Positions 9,923 through 20,035 are shown, counted from the stretch's first letter. The stretch: DNA of 64,000 nucleotides from Lachancea kluyveri NRRL Y-12651 (GCA_000149225.2 CM000693.1:248001-312000), one strand, 5' to 3'. The notes: generated by a model from the sequence alone, not told the origin. Made by a program: numbers and translations.

Positions 9923-11101
9923 TAGTATTGAGGATTCTTTTTTTTCTAAACAGAAAGGCATATAGGCTCACAAGGATGGTAGAAGACAGTTGCAAAACAC
10001 CACTTCGTGAGCCAACCGGGTGATATTAGTACACTCAAAACAATAATAATACATACCCGACACTTTTGAATGGATTGCTAGACATTGTTTTCAATGGTTA
10101 GTAGCTTCAAAAACAACGATTGGCCAAGGAAGGTTCATCGCACCTATGCTAAAGGAGAAGAATCTAAAGGGAAAATGTAAAGCGATAGTGTGATAACATC
10201 CGTACACCTACTTGCATGGTCTTCGCGTACGGGACGCTGGTGGGAATCATATATTTAAATATTCAAAATTCAGGAAATCGTGTAACTTTTTTAATTTGAT
10301 ATCTGAAAGGTGAAGTTAATCACTAAAAAAAGTGCTAAGTTTTTCTCTTCTTGCTTCTAATCATGCTGCTATGGCAAGCAATCCATTCGTGGTATACTGG
10401 TTGTGCGTTTACTTCACCCATTATTCTGGGCATATCACATTCCAGTCTGATCTTGAAGTTTATATATACAAAGAAGAGAATGGGGGACATCCTCGGAGTT
10501 TAATGTATGTCTTGGTGGTTCATTTTGATAAATATTGAACGCATTTAGAAATCGCTACTCTCTATAAACATTTATATTAAGATTCGCTGCTCTTTTATAC
10601 TGGTGCCTCAATTGTAAACTATGCGCGACCCATCGATATTCAAGTTTTGCAATAATTTAGAGGGGAAAAAACAAACTGGGGAACTAAAAGGCCACTGGCA
10701 TTTACAGTTCCACCAGATACAAAGATATTTTACCAAAACTGTGGATGAACAACACTGGAAAGTAACCAGCTTCCCGGGTGCTATGCTCTGACTGTCATGC
10801 CGGTATTTTTTTATATTTTTTTTGCATATTTTTAATAAACAAAAAGAATATAACTAAGGGAAATTGACAACCATATGTGTAAGTAAAATTTAATCGTTTT
10901 AAAGTGACGGTATTACCCTCGCATTCCCTGTTGTTTTTCCTAATCTACGCTCTCTAATATCCCGGGGAAAAAACTTGAACTTGAACGCGCAGTCAACATG
11001 AGTCCTGGAAAAATCGGTAATGTTAAAAGCAGACCTTCTCCAACTTGAATTTGTGCCTTGTTATTCTGATCAAACACGAACCAAGAGAAGCCTAACTAAA
11101 G
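9923..11101. other. Intergenic region between COI1 and PMP47
   Basis: About 1.2 kb between divergent genes. A 68-codon frame at 10332-10538 shows no recognisable motif and I do not call it. No RNA gene is evident. Confidence 0.5.
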
Positions 11102-12073
11102 ATGCCCCAGAAGGAAATCTGTCCGTCTGATGTTGATGAGCTGGCTCATGCTCTCGCAGGCGCCGGCGGTGGTGCCTTGTCTATGGCCCTTACATACCCG
11201 CTAGTCACGATCACCACCAAGTTACAAACTCAAGGAAACGATGAAAACAACCAGGTCAAGTCAAAGCTTGAAACGATTAAAGAAATATACCGCAAAGATG
11301 GCTTACTGGGATTCTATGCTGGTTTGGAGAGTGCCATATATGGGATGGCATTGACTAATTTTGTTTACTACTATTTCTACGAGTTGACCTCTAGAAATGT
11401 GTTGAAGGTACGTAAGCACAAAAAACTAAACACTTTAGAGTCTATGCTTACAGGATGTGTTGCTGGTTCCGTTACTGCAATCGCTAGTAATCCAATTTGG
11501 GTTGCAAATACCAGAATGACCGTGACCAAATCTGAAAAGACTGCGCTGGCCACTATCATCGAGATTGTAAAGAAAGACAGCGCCAAGACATTATTCAATG
11601 GTTTAAAACCGGCCTTGGTTCTTGTTATGAACCCAATTGTTCAATACACGGTTTTTGAACAGCTGAAAAATTTGGTTTTGGCTTGGAACAAGCAAGGCAT
11701 CTTATCTCCATCGTGGGCATTTCTCCTAGGTGCGCTAGGAAAGTTAGCTGCTACGGGTTCCACGTATCCATACATCACACTGAAAACTAGAATGCACCTA
11801 AGTGAGAGTGGAAAACATACGGATGATGACAGTGGTAAAAAAGCAAAGGGCCACAAGGCTTCGTCCAAGAGTATGCTTTCTTTGATAACTGAGATTGTCA
11901 AGAAAGATGGCGTTTCCGGGCTATACCGTGGTGTTGGAATCAAGCTTGCCCAAAGCATTTTGACTGCTGCATTCTTGTTCTTCTTCAAGGAAGGCCTGGT
12001 TCTCTGGAGTATTAAGGTGTTAAAGCTGTTCCGTCAAATTAACCAGAGAAGGTTGAAACCCGTAATTGCTTAA
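11102..12073 (+). CDS. PMP47: Peroxisomal adenine-nucleotide carrier of the Pmp47 type (mitochondrial carrier family)
   Basis: The 323-residue protein has three carrier repeats. The first opens LAHALAGAGGGALSMALTYP, the second LTGCVAGSVTAIASNPIWV and the third LLGALGKLAATGSTYPY. The features NFVYYYFYE and ILTAAFLFFFKEGLV are characteristic of peroxisomal ATP carriers such as Candida boidinii Pmp47 and human PMP34, which supply ATP for fatty-acid activation. The protein differs clearly from S. cerevisiae Ant1, the divergent carrier that serves this role there. I know of no gene at this position in S. cerevisiae, which suggests loss there. Gene end and ORT1 end are only 60 bp apart in convergent orientation. 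Substrate is inferred from family. Confidence 0.8.
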   Translation: MPQKEICPSDVDELAHALAGAGGGALSMALTYPLVTITTKLQTQGNDENNQVKSKLETIKEIYRKDGLLGFYAGLESAIYGMALTNFVYYYFYELTSRNVLKVRKHKKLNTLESMLTGCVAGSVTAIASNPIWVANTRMTVTKSEKTALATIIEIVKKDSAKTLFNGLKPALVLVMNPIVQYTVFEQLKNLVLAWNKQGILSPSWAFLLGALGKLAATGSTYPYITLKTRMHLSESGKHTDDDSGKKAKGHKASSKSMLSLITEIVKKDGVSGLYRGVGIKLAQSILTAAFLFFFKEGLVLWSIKVLKLFRQINQRRLKPVIA

Positions 12074-12133
12074 AAATCTATAATTTGCTGTTTCTCTATC
12101 GACCTAGTATTGTTTACAAACTTACCTTCTGGT

Positions 12134-12970
12134 TTACACGCTAGATAAAGTCTCATAAGTGTAGAAAATTGCTGCGTTGGCGGGAACAGCTCTGATCAGA
12201 GTAATTCCTAGCCCACGGTAGAAACCAGCAATCCCTTGCCTAGCGTAAATCTTGCGGGTGGCAGAGGAGAGATCTATATGATCTGTCTGCATTGTCGATT
12301 TTATCGTATCGGCGGGGAAGATACTTGCATTGAACGCCAGACCTGCACTCGCACCGGACGCTAGTAATTCCCAAGTGGTATTCTGTTCGGCTTGACGTCT
12401 AGAAGCCAAGTAATTTTTGACAACCTCATATGTGGTGAACCAGGCGGCACCACCACCAGATTCTCTAATAAAGGTACCAGATTGTCCTTGCCATAAGCCA
12501 AGGAAGCCTCTCTCTGAAAGCACAGACTTGATTGTGGGCAATATTTTGGTATGCGACGTTTTTGTAGTTGATAAATTGGATACTTGAAGCTTGCATTTGA
12601 TGAGCTCTACTGGGGTCAAAACAAAACTTGCACATGCACCTGCAAATGCACCAGCCCATACGGTTTTAGATAGCGGCGATAATAAACTCTCGACGTCTAA
12701 CAGTCTCTTTGCCTGATTAAAGGACACAAACAGAACGGCATTTTCAAGTGCTGCACCAGCCAGTGGTGATCCAATACCTTGATAAAAGCCTCTCCACAAC
12801 CCTTCGTTATCATAAGTAAACTTAATGCAAGACCATGTGGTTGGAAACATATGGGCTGGTTGGGTTTGCAGTCGGACTTTGACGGTGTCGAACGGATACT
12901 CGATTACTTTGCCAACCGCACCTGCGATAGATCCATAGAGAATGTCTTTGGCAGCTTCTTCGAATTGCAT
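12134..12970 (-). CDS. ORT1: Mitochondrial ornithine carrier
   Basis: The 278-residue protein closely matches S. cerevisiae Ort1 (292), which exports ornithine from mitochondria for arginine synthesis. Three mitochondrial carrier repeats are seen: GSIAGAVGKVIEYPFDTVKV, GAFAGACASFVLTPVELIK and GASAGLAFNASIFPADTIKS, each with the PX[D/E]XX[K/R] signature, plus the family-specific WQGQSGTFIRESGGGAAWF. The first ATG is at 12970; the frame is open a few codons further but has no other ATG. Synteny matches YOR130C. Confidence 0.95.
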   Translation of the reverse strand: MQFEEAAKDILYGSIAGAVGKVIEYPFDTVKVRLQTQPAHMFPTTWSCIKFTYDNEGLWRGFYQGIGSPLAGAALENAVLFVSFNQAKRLLDVESLLSPLSKTVWAGAFAGACASFVLTPVELIKCKLQVSNLSTTKTSHTKILPTIKSVLSERGFLGLWQGQSGTFIRESGGGAAWFTTYEVVKNYLASRRQAEQNTTWELLASGASAGLAFNASIFPADTIKSTMQTDHIDLSSATRKIYARQGIAGFYRGLGITLIRAVPANAAIFYTYETLSSV

Positions 12971-13462
12971 CTTATTCAATGCCTAGTGGTCAAGGAATTT
13001 CGATTTAAAGTAAAAGTAGTAGAACTAAGAAAGCAAGAGATAAGGAATAAAACTTCAAAAACGGTTTGTCAGACACTCATCGAAATAGCAGAGGTCCACA
13101 GAATCTGCATCTCGAGCAGATTAAAAGGCACGGGAATTTCAAAAAAAAAAAAAAAAAAAAAAGAAAATGAAAAAATGAAAAAGGCATAATTACGTTATTA
13201 GTGATATATGGTATACCCGTTCTAGTTTTTTCGCATGTTAATGCGTAATTCACAGACCGCACACTCTGTACGAGCCACGCATTGATTTTTTTTTCCTTCC
13301 AGAAGCGATGAGTTTGAAAAAAATTTTCACTTTGTCGAATTCTCTCTCACACTCTTACTCTTCCTCTTCTTCTTTAACCAAACCTAAGGAATAGTCTGCT
13401 TTTGACGCTTAATTTGATTATTCTATTCACTCAAAGGATTTATTAATAAGACAGAAAGAAAA
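12971..13462. other. ORT1-RPP2B divergent promoter region
   Basis: About 490 bp with a run of A at 13140-13161 and a T-rich, pyrimidine-rich stretch before RPP2B, the usual structure of a ribosomal-protein promoter. I did not find a convincing Rap1 site. Confidence 0.45.
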
Positions 13463-13792
13463 ATGAAGTACTTGGCTGCTTACTTGTTGTTGCTTCAAGG
13501 TGAAAACACCGCCCCAACTGCTGCTGACATTAAGTCTGTGATTGAATCTATCGGTGTCGAAGCTGACGAAGCTAGAATCTCTGCCTTGTTGGCCTCCTTC
13601 GAAGGTAAGGGCTCTTTGCAAGAAATCATTGCCGAAGGTCAAACCAAGTTGGCTTCCGTCCCAGCTGGTGGTGCCGCTTCCTCTGGTTCTGCTGCCGCTG
13701 CCGGTGGTGCTGCTGCTGAAGAAGTTGCTGAAGAAGAAGAAGAAGCTAAGGAAGAATCCGATGACGACATGGGTTTCGGTTTATTCGATTAG
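13463..13792 (+). CDS. RPP2B: Ribosomal stalk acidic protein P2 (P2 beta)
   Basis: The 109-residue protein begins [14 protein letters not shown], has the alanine-rich hinge and ends in the conserved acidic tail [13 protein letters not shown] that contacts elongation factors. It is one of the lateral stalk proteins of the 60S subunit. Length (110 in S. cerevisiae), position after ORT1/YRA1 and before NKP1 all match YDR382W. Codon use is strongly biased to the preferred yeast set, as expected for high expression. Confidence 0.97.
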   Translation: MKYLAAYLLLLQGENTAPTAADIKSVIESIGVEADEARISALLASFEGKGSLQEIIAEGQTKLASVPAGGAASSGSAAAAGGAAAEEVAEEEEEAKEESDDDMGFGLFD

Positions 13793-13872
13793 ATTAATAA
13801 AAAATTTGTATTTCTACGTACTTTTCTACATTTCTCTTTAGTTGAATAAAACACAACTTGTTTTCTCTTTTT

Positions 13873-14565
13873 TTACGTATCAAGTTCCTTCAATTTTATG
13901 TACAGGCTATGTTTTCTTTCCTCTGATATGGAGGCAGATTCGATTGCCTTTTCCAAGAGATGCCTTAGTTCTGAAGCCTCTTCTATAACACGATCTTTGT
14001 AACCTGTGAAGTACTCTTGAACGTTGCCGTGTGTTTTTTGTACGTTTTTGACCAACCTTTCCAATTTATCCAATTTCAGCTGTATTTCTTGTTCTTTTCT
14101 TTCTCCCAAAGCAAGCACGTTGTTTTTTTCGATTAGCGTCTGTCTTAGGGAATTATACTCTTGTAGAACGTGAACGTCATCGCTTTCACCATCCATTAAA
14201 GCCATTTTTGGCAGCTTAGGTATGTCCTCACGTACAGTTTTCAAAGAATATACCATTTTTTTGTTGTTAACTTCATGAATACTGCTACCAATAGCATCGC
14301 GTTGCAAATCGCCAACCAATTCAATAACTGTCTTCAATTGCTCTAAAGCTTTTGCAGATTCAAGATCCTTTACACTGTTGAGTATTGAATCTTGATTGCT
14401 TGTGCTAAATGTGTCTCTGGATCGTTTTATTAGCTCTTTTGCTAGTTCTTCGGTGATTTGCTTTAGCTTCGGCAACCGTATGCTCGAACCAGAAACATCT
14501 AGGTTCTGTGTTAAAAGTGAGTCGATCTCATTCTCAAGGAAACTGGAGTACTCCTTGTATGACAT
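13873..14565 (-). CDS. NKP1: Kinetochore protein Nkp1
   Basis: The 230-residue protein (S. cerevisiae Nkp1 238) is largely alpha-helical, with long heptad-like segments such as LIEKNNVLALGERKEQEIQL, consistent with a coiled-coil subunit of the inner kinetochore Ctf19/CCAN complex. Identification rests mainly on synteny (downstream of RPP2B in reverse orientation, as YDR383C), size and coiled-coil character. The ATG at 14565 (MSYKEYSSFLENEID) is preferred; the longer open frame lacks an upstream ATG. Confidence 0.85.
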   Translation of the reverse strand: MSYKEYSSFLENEIDSLLTQNLDVSGSSIRLPKLKQITEELAKELIKRSRDTFSTSNQDSILNSVKDLESAKALEQLKTVIELVGDLQRDAIGSSIHEVNNKKMVYSLKTVREDIPKLPKMALMDGESDDVHVLQEYNSLRQTLIEKNNVLALGERKEQEIQLKLDKLERLVKNVQKTHGNVQEYFTGYKDRVIEEASELRHLLEKAIESASISEERKHSLYIKLKELDT

Positions 14566-15532
14566 TCTACAGTAAAAAATGATGCTAGAAAAAGCTGGAA
14601 AGAAAAACACTGGTAAGACCTGTATTCGAGCTAGTCACTGTTGTCCTTATCGAGCATTTTGTGATCGTGATCTTGTGATGGTAACAAAATAGCCATATGC
14701 AATCCCTTCGAATCTATAGTACAAATCATTTATTACGTCCAATGTCAATAGTTATATCAGCAGTTGGCGGCTTGTGGGGGGGAACAACATCCATTGTGAC
14801 AAAATGCACAGCATTTTGCACTAGTATTCCAATGGAAAAATTATCTTACTCCTTTTGATATTTACCATAGTTATTTCTCCGGCAATTGTAGCCGTTTGCT
14901 CATTACATATCGAGTATGACGGAAGTTCATGTTTTCTCTTTAAAACAAGAAAATTTATGAATACTGATTTGAGCATGGAGTTCAAAGAAGTGAAGTCTAT
15001 TGCCAAAATCAAAAAGGTTTCTCCTCAAAATTGCTATTTAGGTACCAAGGTATAGCTGGGTTAATTGTGGTGAAATATATGGCAATAAAAAAGAGCTGAT
15101 ACGCTCAAAAGATTAAGATACTGCTTCCTGCAGATATCTAAGCTCTATCTATACTTTTTGAATTAGTATGTCTTCTTTTTTTTTTTTTTTTTTTTTTTGT
15201 CATTAGACAAAAAAAGCCTGTAAAATTCACCACTTATTATATGTCTTGAGTTGTCATGCCATTCCACATTTAAAGGACTCTCCTGATGTTACCCAACCAA
15301 TTTGGTTCATCTTTTTATTCTTTTTTTTTTTAAAAAAAAAGTCCAGAATACTACTATGTGCTATAATGATAATTCTAATATAGAAGTGCTACGTCATGAA
15401 ACCCACGAACCATAACACATTAACGTTTGCCTGGAGGCTATAGAAAACCGGGAAACGCGGATAATATCAGTTTATTAAGAACAGTAGCTTCTAGAGATCA
15501 CTCTATCGTCTGATAGTAACAAAAGTCAAAAA
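14566..15532. other. Intergenic region between NKP1 and the LTR pair
   Basis: Nearly 1 kb without a recognisable gene. A 66-codon frame at 14855-15055 has no family signature. A T23 run sits at about 15176-15198, and mixed T/A homopolymers lie near 15320-15340. Confidence 0.5.
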
Positions 15533-15827
15533 TGTTGGAACGAAATACAACTATCGACCATCGACTAGTATTCATGTTACTAGTATATTATCACACACGG
15601 TGTTATAAGGTGACATAAAGAATGAGAAACAGTCATCTAAATTAGTGGAAGCTGAAACGCAAGGATTGATAATGTAATAGGATAATGAACCAGAAACATA
15701 TAAAAGGAAGAATATTTGTATATAGAGTTATCGACTCCCTTTTCTGGATTCCTAGAAAGACGAGGAGAACTTCTAGTATAACCATATACCAATTATTATA
15801 GCCTTAACCAAAAATGGAATCTCAACA
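15533..15827 (+). mobile_element. Ty1/Ty2-type (Ty1/copia) LTR fossil, left copy
   Basis: The element starts TGTTGG and ends CTCAACA, the terminal inverted repeat style of yeast delta LTRs, and is 295 bp. The stretch 15631-15683 matches what I recall of the S. cerevisiae Ty1/Ty2 delta sequence base for base. The LTR runs into the start of a gag frame (MESQQLSQYSPIS), as in Ty1, where the gag ATG lies inside the LTR end. Only a few tens of bases of internal sequence remain. It is a broken remnant, facing a second LTR in inverted orientation. Confidence 0.9.
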
Positions 15828-15960
15828 ATTGTCCCAGTATTCACCTATTTCTCAAAAAAATCAGTCAGCTCATGGTCGGAAGCTAAGCTGATTCATGAAA
15901 GTATAAGTAAATCTTAAAGTTCAACCGAAAAGGTGAGAAATATGTGAATATTGCGACAAT
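15828..15960. mobile_element. Residual Ty1-type gag 5' ends between the inverted LTRs
   Basis: The 133 bp between the LTRs contains the first codons of a Ty1-type gag frame on each side, pointing toward each other. Nothing of pol is present. The arrangement indicates two elements or one rearranged element reduced to its ends. It is a fossil without coding capacity. Confidence 0.8.
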
Positions 15961-16265
15961 TGTTGAGATTCCATTTTTGATTAAGGCTATAATAATTGGT
16001 ATATGGTTATACTAGAAGTTCTTCTCGTCTTTCTAGGAATCCAGAAAAGAGAGTCAATAATTCTACATACAATTATTCATATATCCTCTTTCCTTTTATA
16101 TGTTTTGGTTCATTATCCTATTACATTATCAATCCTTGCGTTTCAGCTTCCACTAATTTAGATGACTGTTTCTCTTTCTTTATGTCACCTTATAACACCG
16201 TGTATGATAATATACTAGTAACACGAATACTAGTCGATGGTCGATAGTTGTATTTCGTTCCAACA
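15961..16265 (-). mobile_element. Ty1/Ty2-type LTR fossil, right copy (inverted)
   Basis: This 305 bp copy is the reverse complement of the left LTR with roughly a dozen substitutions and a small length difference in the U3/R region, by eye about 94-95 percent alike. It ends 104 bp upstream of tRNA-Asp, the usual target zone for Ty1-type integrase. The flanking five bases (AAAAA on the far left, CTAAG on the right) do not form a shared target duplication, so the pair was not created by one simple insertion. Moderately recent by mutual similarity. Confidence 0.9.
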
Positions 16266-16369
16266 CTAAGAAAGGGAACTGTTTAAGATAAAGCGATCCA
16301 AGGCATAAGCCGTGTTAAGCTTCTGTTAAATTAGGTGCTTGTATCCCTGCTTTACATCCAATTCAATAA

Positions 16370-16441
16370 TCCGTGATAGTTTAGTGGCTAGAATTACCGC
16401 TTGTCGCGCGGTAGACCGGGGTTCAATTCCCCGTCGCGGAG
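16370..16441 (+). tRNA. tRNA-Asp (GTC)
   Basis: The 72-nt sequence folds as a tRNA: acceptor TCCGTGA pairs with TCGCGGA-type 3' strand, the anticodon stem ACCGC/GCGGT encloses loop TTGTCGC with anticodon GTC, and the T arm has GGGGTTCAATTCCCC. It closely resembles S. cerevisiae tRNA-Asp. A short T5 run follows immediately as polymerase III terminator. No intron. Confidence 0.95.
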
Positions 16442-16879
16442 TATTTTTGAATCCATCATCCAATTGATGGATATGGGCTTTGAAACCTTTTTTTTTTTTT
16501 TTCTCTTCTAGAGAGAAAGCTTGCCAAGTTTAAGTGGCCAGATCTTAAAGTAGACATACTGCGTCCCGCTATCGGGAAAACCTTATTTGATGTCTCAATT
16601 TGTGCAAATCTTTTCCAATGAGGGTCAAGCATACTATCATGGCATAGACTTATCGGTAACGTACATGAAAAGTCAGAAGGATATCAAAAAAAAAAAAAAA
16701 AAAATAAAAAAATAAAAAAATAAAAAGCAAAAGAGAAAACATTTAGTGCATTAATATTATTTCATAACAGGTAGGAGGCGGCGGGTGAGGTGAAAGAAAG
16801 AGAAAAAGAAATACTCCTCGGGGACGTAACTATACAAAAGTGGATATTGAGAAGTGATTCTTTAAAAATTTCGTTAGGA

Positions 16880-17713
16880 TTATACAGTTGGTGCGTTTGG
16901 CATGAAGTAAGCTTTTACAGGGAAATAACTGTTCGTGGTATCTGCTACACCACTGTACAAGGAATACCAACCGCATACACTGCTTAAAATACCAAAATAA
17001 CCACCAGCCTGAAGGACTTTGGTGTTTGCGAGAAAAGTACCAATGGTCAAAAATAGGAAAGTGAATTCCAAAAAGAATAGCAAGAGGAACAACCCCCACG
17101 TACTCTTCAAAGTGCACATTAGCATCAAAAACGTAAAGACAGTCCAGCCTGCCAAGAAAAATCCCATCGCGTTATTGAACATATCGACATCATCACCGTA
17201 AGAAGACGCAACGTTAAATTGGTCAGTTAGAATACAACCGTAACTAATCCAAAACCCACCAAAGGCACCGAAAACAGTCATGGCATAGGTATTACCGATT
17301 GGGTAACACAACAAGCCTGCAAACAACTCGATGCAACCACCGTAAAATAGACAGGCACCAACCAAGACCTTAGCGTTGTCGACACCACGGACTTGGGCAT
17401 TCACCAAAGATAGAACTAGAGCACAGAAGGAGAAAGAGGCCAAGCCCAAGGGAACTGGATTTGCCAAATTGACAGGCGGTTTTGGATGGATACCCGGATT
17501 CAAATCACCTGCAAAGGCGTTCATCAAATCGCGGCGTCTATAAGTGTTTTCACCTAAATGGACAAAGTCTCCATCGACGGAAATGTTGTGAATGTGATGT
17601 TGGAACGGAGCATTTTGAGGGGCAGCTCGGTTATTATTTTCGATCATTTGGTCGGTACCTTTCTCCAGATCTTGAGAAGAGGAGACGGACAATCCGTTGT
17701 TGTTTGGGTTCAT
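16880..17713 (-). CDS. ATO3: Ato3-like acetate/ammonium transporter (GPR1/FUN34/YaaH family)
   Basis: The 277-residue protein has a polar N-terminus with FVHLGENTYRRRDLMNAF, the family motif NPVPLGL at residues 85-91, and six predicted membrane segments including FFLAGWTVFTFLMLMCTLKS. It matches S. cerevisiae Ato3 (YDR384C, about 275 residues), a plasma-membrane protein linked to ammonium/acetate movement and induced in colony ammonia signalling. Position next to NKP1 is conserved. A second Ato3-like gene lies 6 kb downstream. Upstream sequence is long and rich in AGGGG elements, suggesting stress or carbon-source control. Confidence 0.93.
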   Translation of the reverse strand: MNPNNNGLSVSSSQDLEKGTDQMIENNNRAAPQNAPFQHHIHNISVDGDFVHLGENTYRRRDLMNAFAGDLNPGIHPKPPVNLANPVPLGLASFSFCALVLSLVNAQVRGVDNAKVLVGACLFYGGCIELFAGLLCYPIGNTYAMTVFGAFGGFWISYGCILTDQFNVASSYGDDVDMFNNAMGFFLAGWTVFTFLMLMCTLKSTWGLFLLLFFLEFTFLFLTIGTFLANTKVLQAGGYFGILSSVCGWYSLYSGVADTTNSYFPVKAYFMPNAPTV

Positions 17714-18548
17714 TGTAATAAGTATATATTTTTGTTTCTTCTCTTTCCCTTCCTATCAAAAAGACAAATCGGAAGGAGATTGCATGTAATTGTAATACCT
17801 TTTATACACTCCGTCCACAGGATGCAAGCCCAGTTCTACCAAAAGAGATGACGATCAGCTGCTTTTTGTGAAATCCATCGTTTTTACGGCAAATTTTTGC
17901 ATAACTCCGATTAAACCAACAACATTACTTACGACGCACGTCGAAGGGCGCTGCAGAAAGGGATATAATGGTTGGAGAAGAAGAATAATCTCAGCAGATG
18001 AGGAGGGGAAAAGTGTGTCCGGCGGTAGACGGAGGAGGGGCTCAAGCGGGGTGGGGTGGTCGCGGAGCGGGTCTGATGTCTCGGACAAAATTAAAAGGCA
18101 CCACCTGACCAGGCTGAGAGGCAGTCAGCACTGTAATTCTGAAGGTGGTTGTGACGGTTATTGAGCGTGTTCCGTGCCAAGTTGGAGTAATTAAGATCAT
18201 CCGAAGTACGGCGCTAATTTTATGCAGGCGTTGGGCGTTGGCTATTCCATTACCTTGCACCCAGTAGCAACATCGGACATCTATTACTGGGCGTTTCGAG
18301 ACAAGACCCCTCCTCCCCGCATCTTCGGAGTTGAGGGAGGGGGTCCATGGCAGAGAGGATGCCCGGGCCACTTGGCTTCGCGTCTACGTACAGAATGAGC
18401 TGTTGACGTTTTTACTGTGCAGAGTTAGGGCTTTCACCAAACGCGGCGTGCTATGCCACTTGGATTGTGTGTTCCCCAACGATGGCGACAGCTACAGGGG
18501 ATGGATGTTCCATTAACACGGACAGATGCATACATAAGTATTGGTATC

Positions 18549-18597
18549 CGTATATATATACACGTATGTATGTGTATATGTATGTGCGTGTGCGCAT
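18549..18597. repeat. 49-bp perfect pyrimidine-purine alternation (TA/TG/CG mix)
   Basis: Every base from 18549 to 18597 alternates between pyrimidine and purine, passing from TA-rich through TG-rich to GCGTGTGCGC. Such runs favour Z-DNA under negative supercoiling. It sits about 840 bp upstream of ATO3. Confidence 0.8.
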
Positions 18598-20035
18598 TTG
18601 TTGGAATGGTGAGGAGGGGAAAGACAACAGCCTGCTCGGTAGATTGTTGGGGTTTCTCTGCTTATGTGTATTACTCGCCATGCCCCACCGATCGTGACAC
18701 CAGCCATGCATGTGACAATGAGCACCCGCGGTATATCGAACAAAGTCTTACAATATATATTCGCTTTCTTCACCATCCTTTTGTATTGGGTGGTTCTGTC
18801 CAATTTCTAAGTAAGAATCCATCTTCTCCGAGGCGCGTCTGGTCCCTTGTTGTGTGGGCTTTCTTCGTATTCTTTGGTTGGCTCACGGCGGTAAATTGAC
18901 GTTGCCTCCTCTATACGTTCCGTCTTTCTCCAGGCCATGTTCCAAGTCACGTGTGAGCTCTTGTCTCTCATCACTTTCACCCCCTTTGAATTCAGGCCTG
19001 GGTGTCGTACAATGGCACTGAAAAAGAGACCCGTCCCTTCTGGAAGAAAGTATCAACCACCTGTTGAAAACATCGATATTCCGTAGTGTTTTTAGCTCTG
19101 TATAGAAACGCATTGCTTGAAGAAGTAAAGGCCATGGAAAGGCAATTGTTGTACGCTACGCAAGACCTTTTCTTTTCATCCGCGCATGTTGCGTGTTCAC
19201 GTTATTGGATCTTTAGCGTCTGAAAGTTTAAAACATCTCTCCCTACACGATGTCATGTTATATAAGCTTTGATGTGGTTCGTGTCAAAAACTCATGATGA
19301 ATGGAATATCCGGGATCGTTTCTTTACTGTCTTCCACATCGAAATTTGAAAAAAATTTCTAGAGGCAGCGAATCGTTCGGAATGACATATCTCATGAAAG
19401 AATTCGCATGCCTCCAAGCTTCTGAATCGTGGTGAGATGAGCGCGGAAACGGCATTTACTCAACAACTTAGATGACGCAGCTAGCCTCCAGTTTTCTTCC
19501 ACAGGGTAAGTGTCCCAAGACACTCACGTTCAGAAGAAACTCTACTGAGTCTCTTTTTTTTTTTCTCATTTTTCATTTTTCCACTTTTCCGCTCCTTCTA
19601 CAACTTCGAGTTAGCCGTCCTCTCCCGTGCCAACCAGCTGTGACAACTTAAATGACTCAAAAGATAGTTTTTAATTGTTAACGCCTACGTGCATTATTTA
19701 GTAAACAGTAGTTCAATACCTTGTTATTCGGGCGTAACATATCCTGCGTTAGAAGCTGACGCCTTTAGTTGCAGCTGTGCGTCAGGTTTCCCAGTGCCTA
19801 ACACTTTCACACAATTTACCGGATAGGAGTATGTCTTAGATTTACACTTTACTTATTTGTACCTCTAGATATTTCGCATCTGATAGGTTTCCCGGGTAGG
19901 AGCCACTTCTGATCCACGGTTTTTTGAGGTCCTGCAACGCTTTGTAACCGTTTCATGCACAGGGACGTTTTCCAGTGGGAAGCGAAAATAAGCTTTCTTT
20001 GATGCTCCATCGCAAACCGGGACAGGTGCAGAAAA

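Noticed and set aside
10332-10538. 68-codon frame upstream of PMP47
   Set aside because: No recognisable motif; short and isolated; could be chance.
18042-18899. Several frames of 76-148 codons on both strands
   Set aside because: Overlapping frames in a GC-rich regulatory stretch, with no domain, no consistent start context and low-complexity translations.
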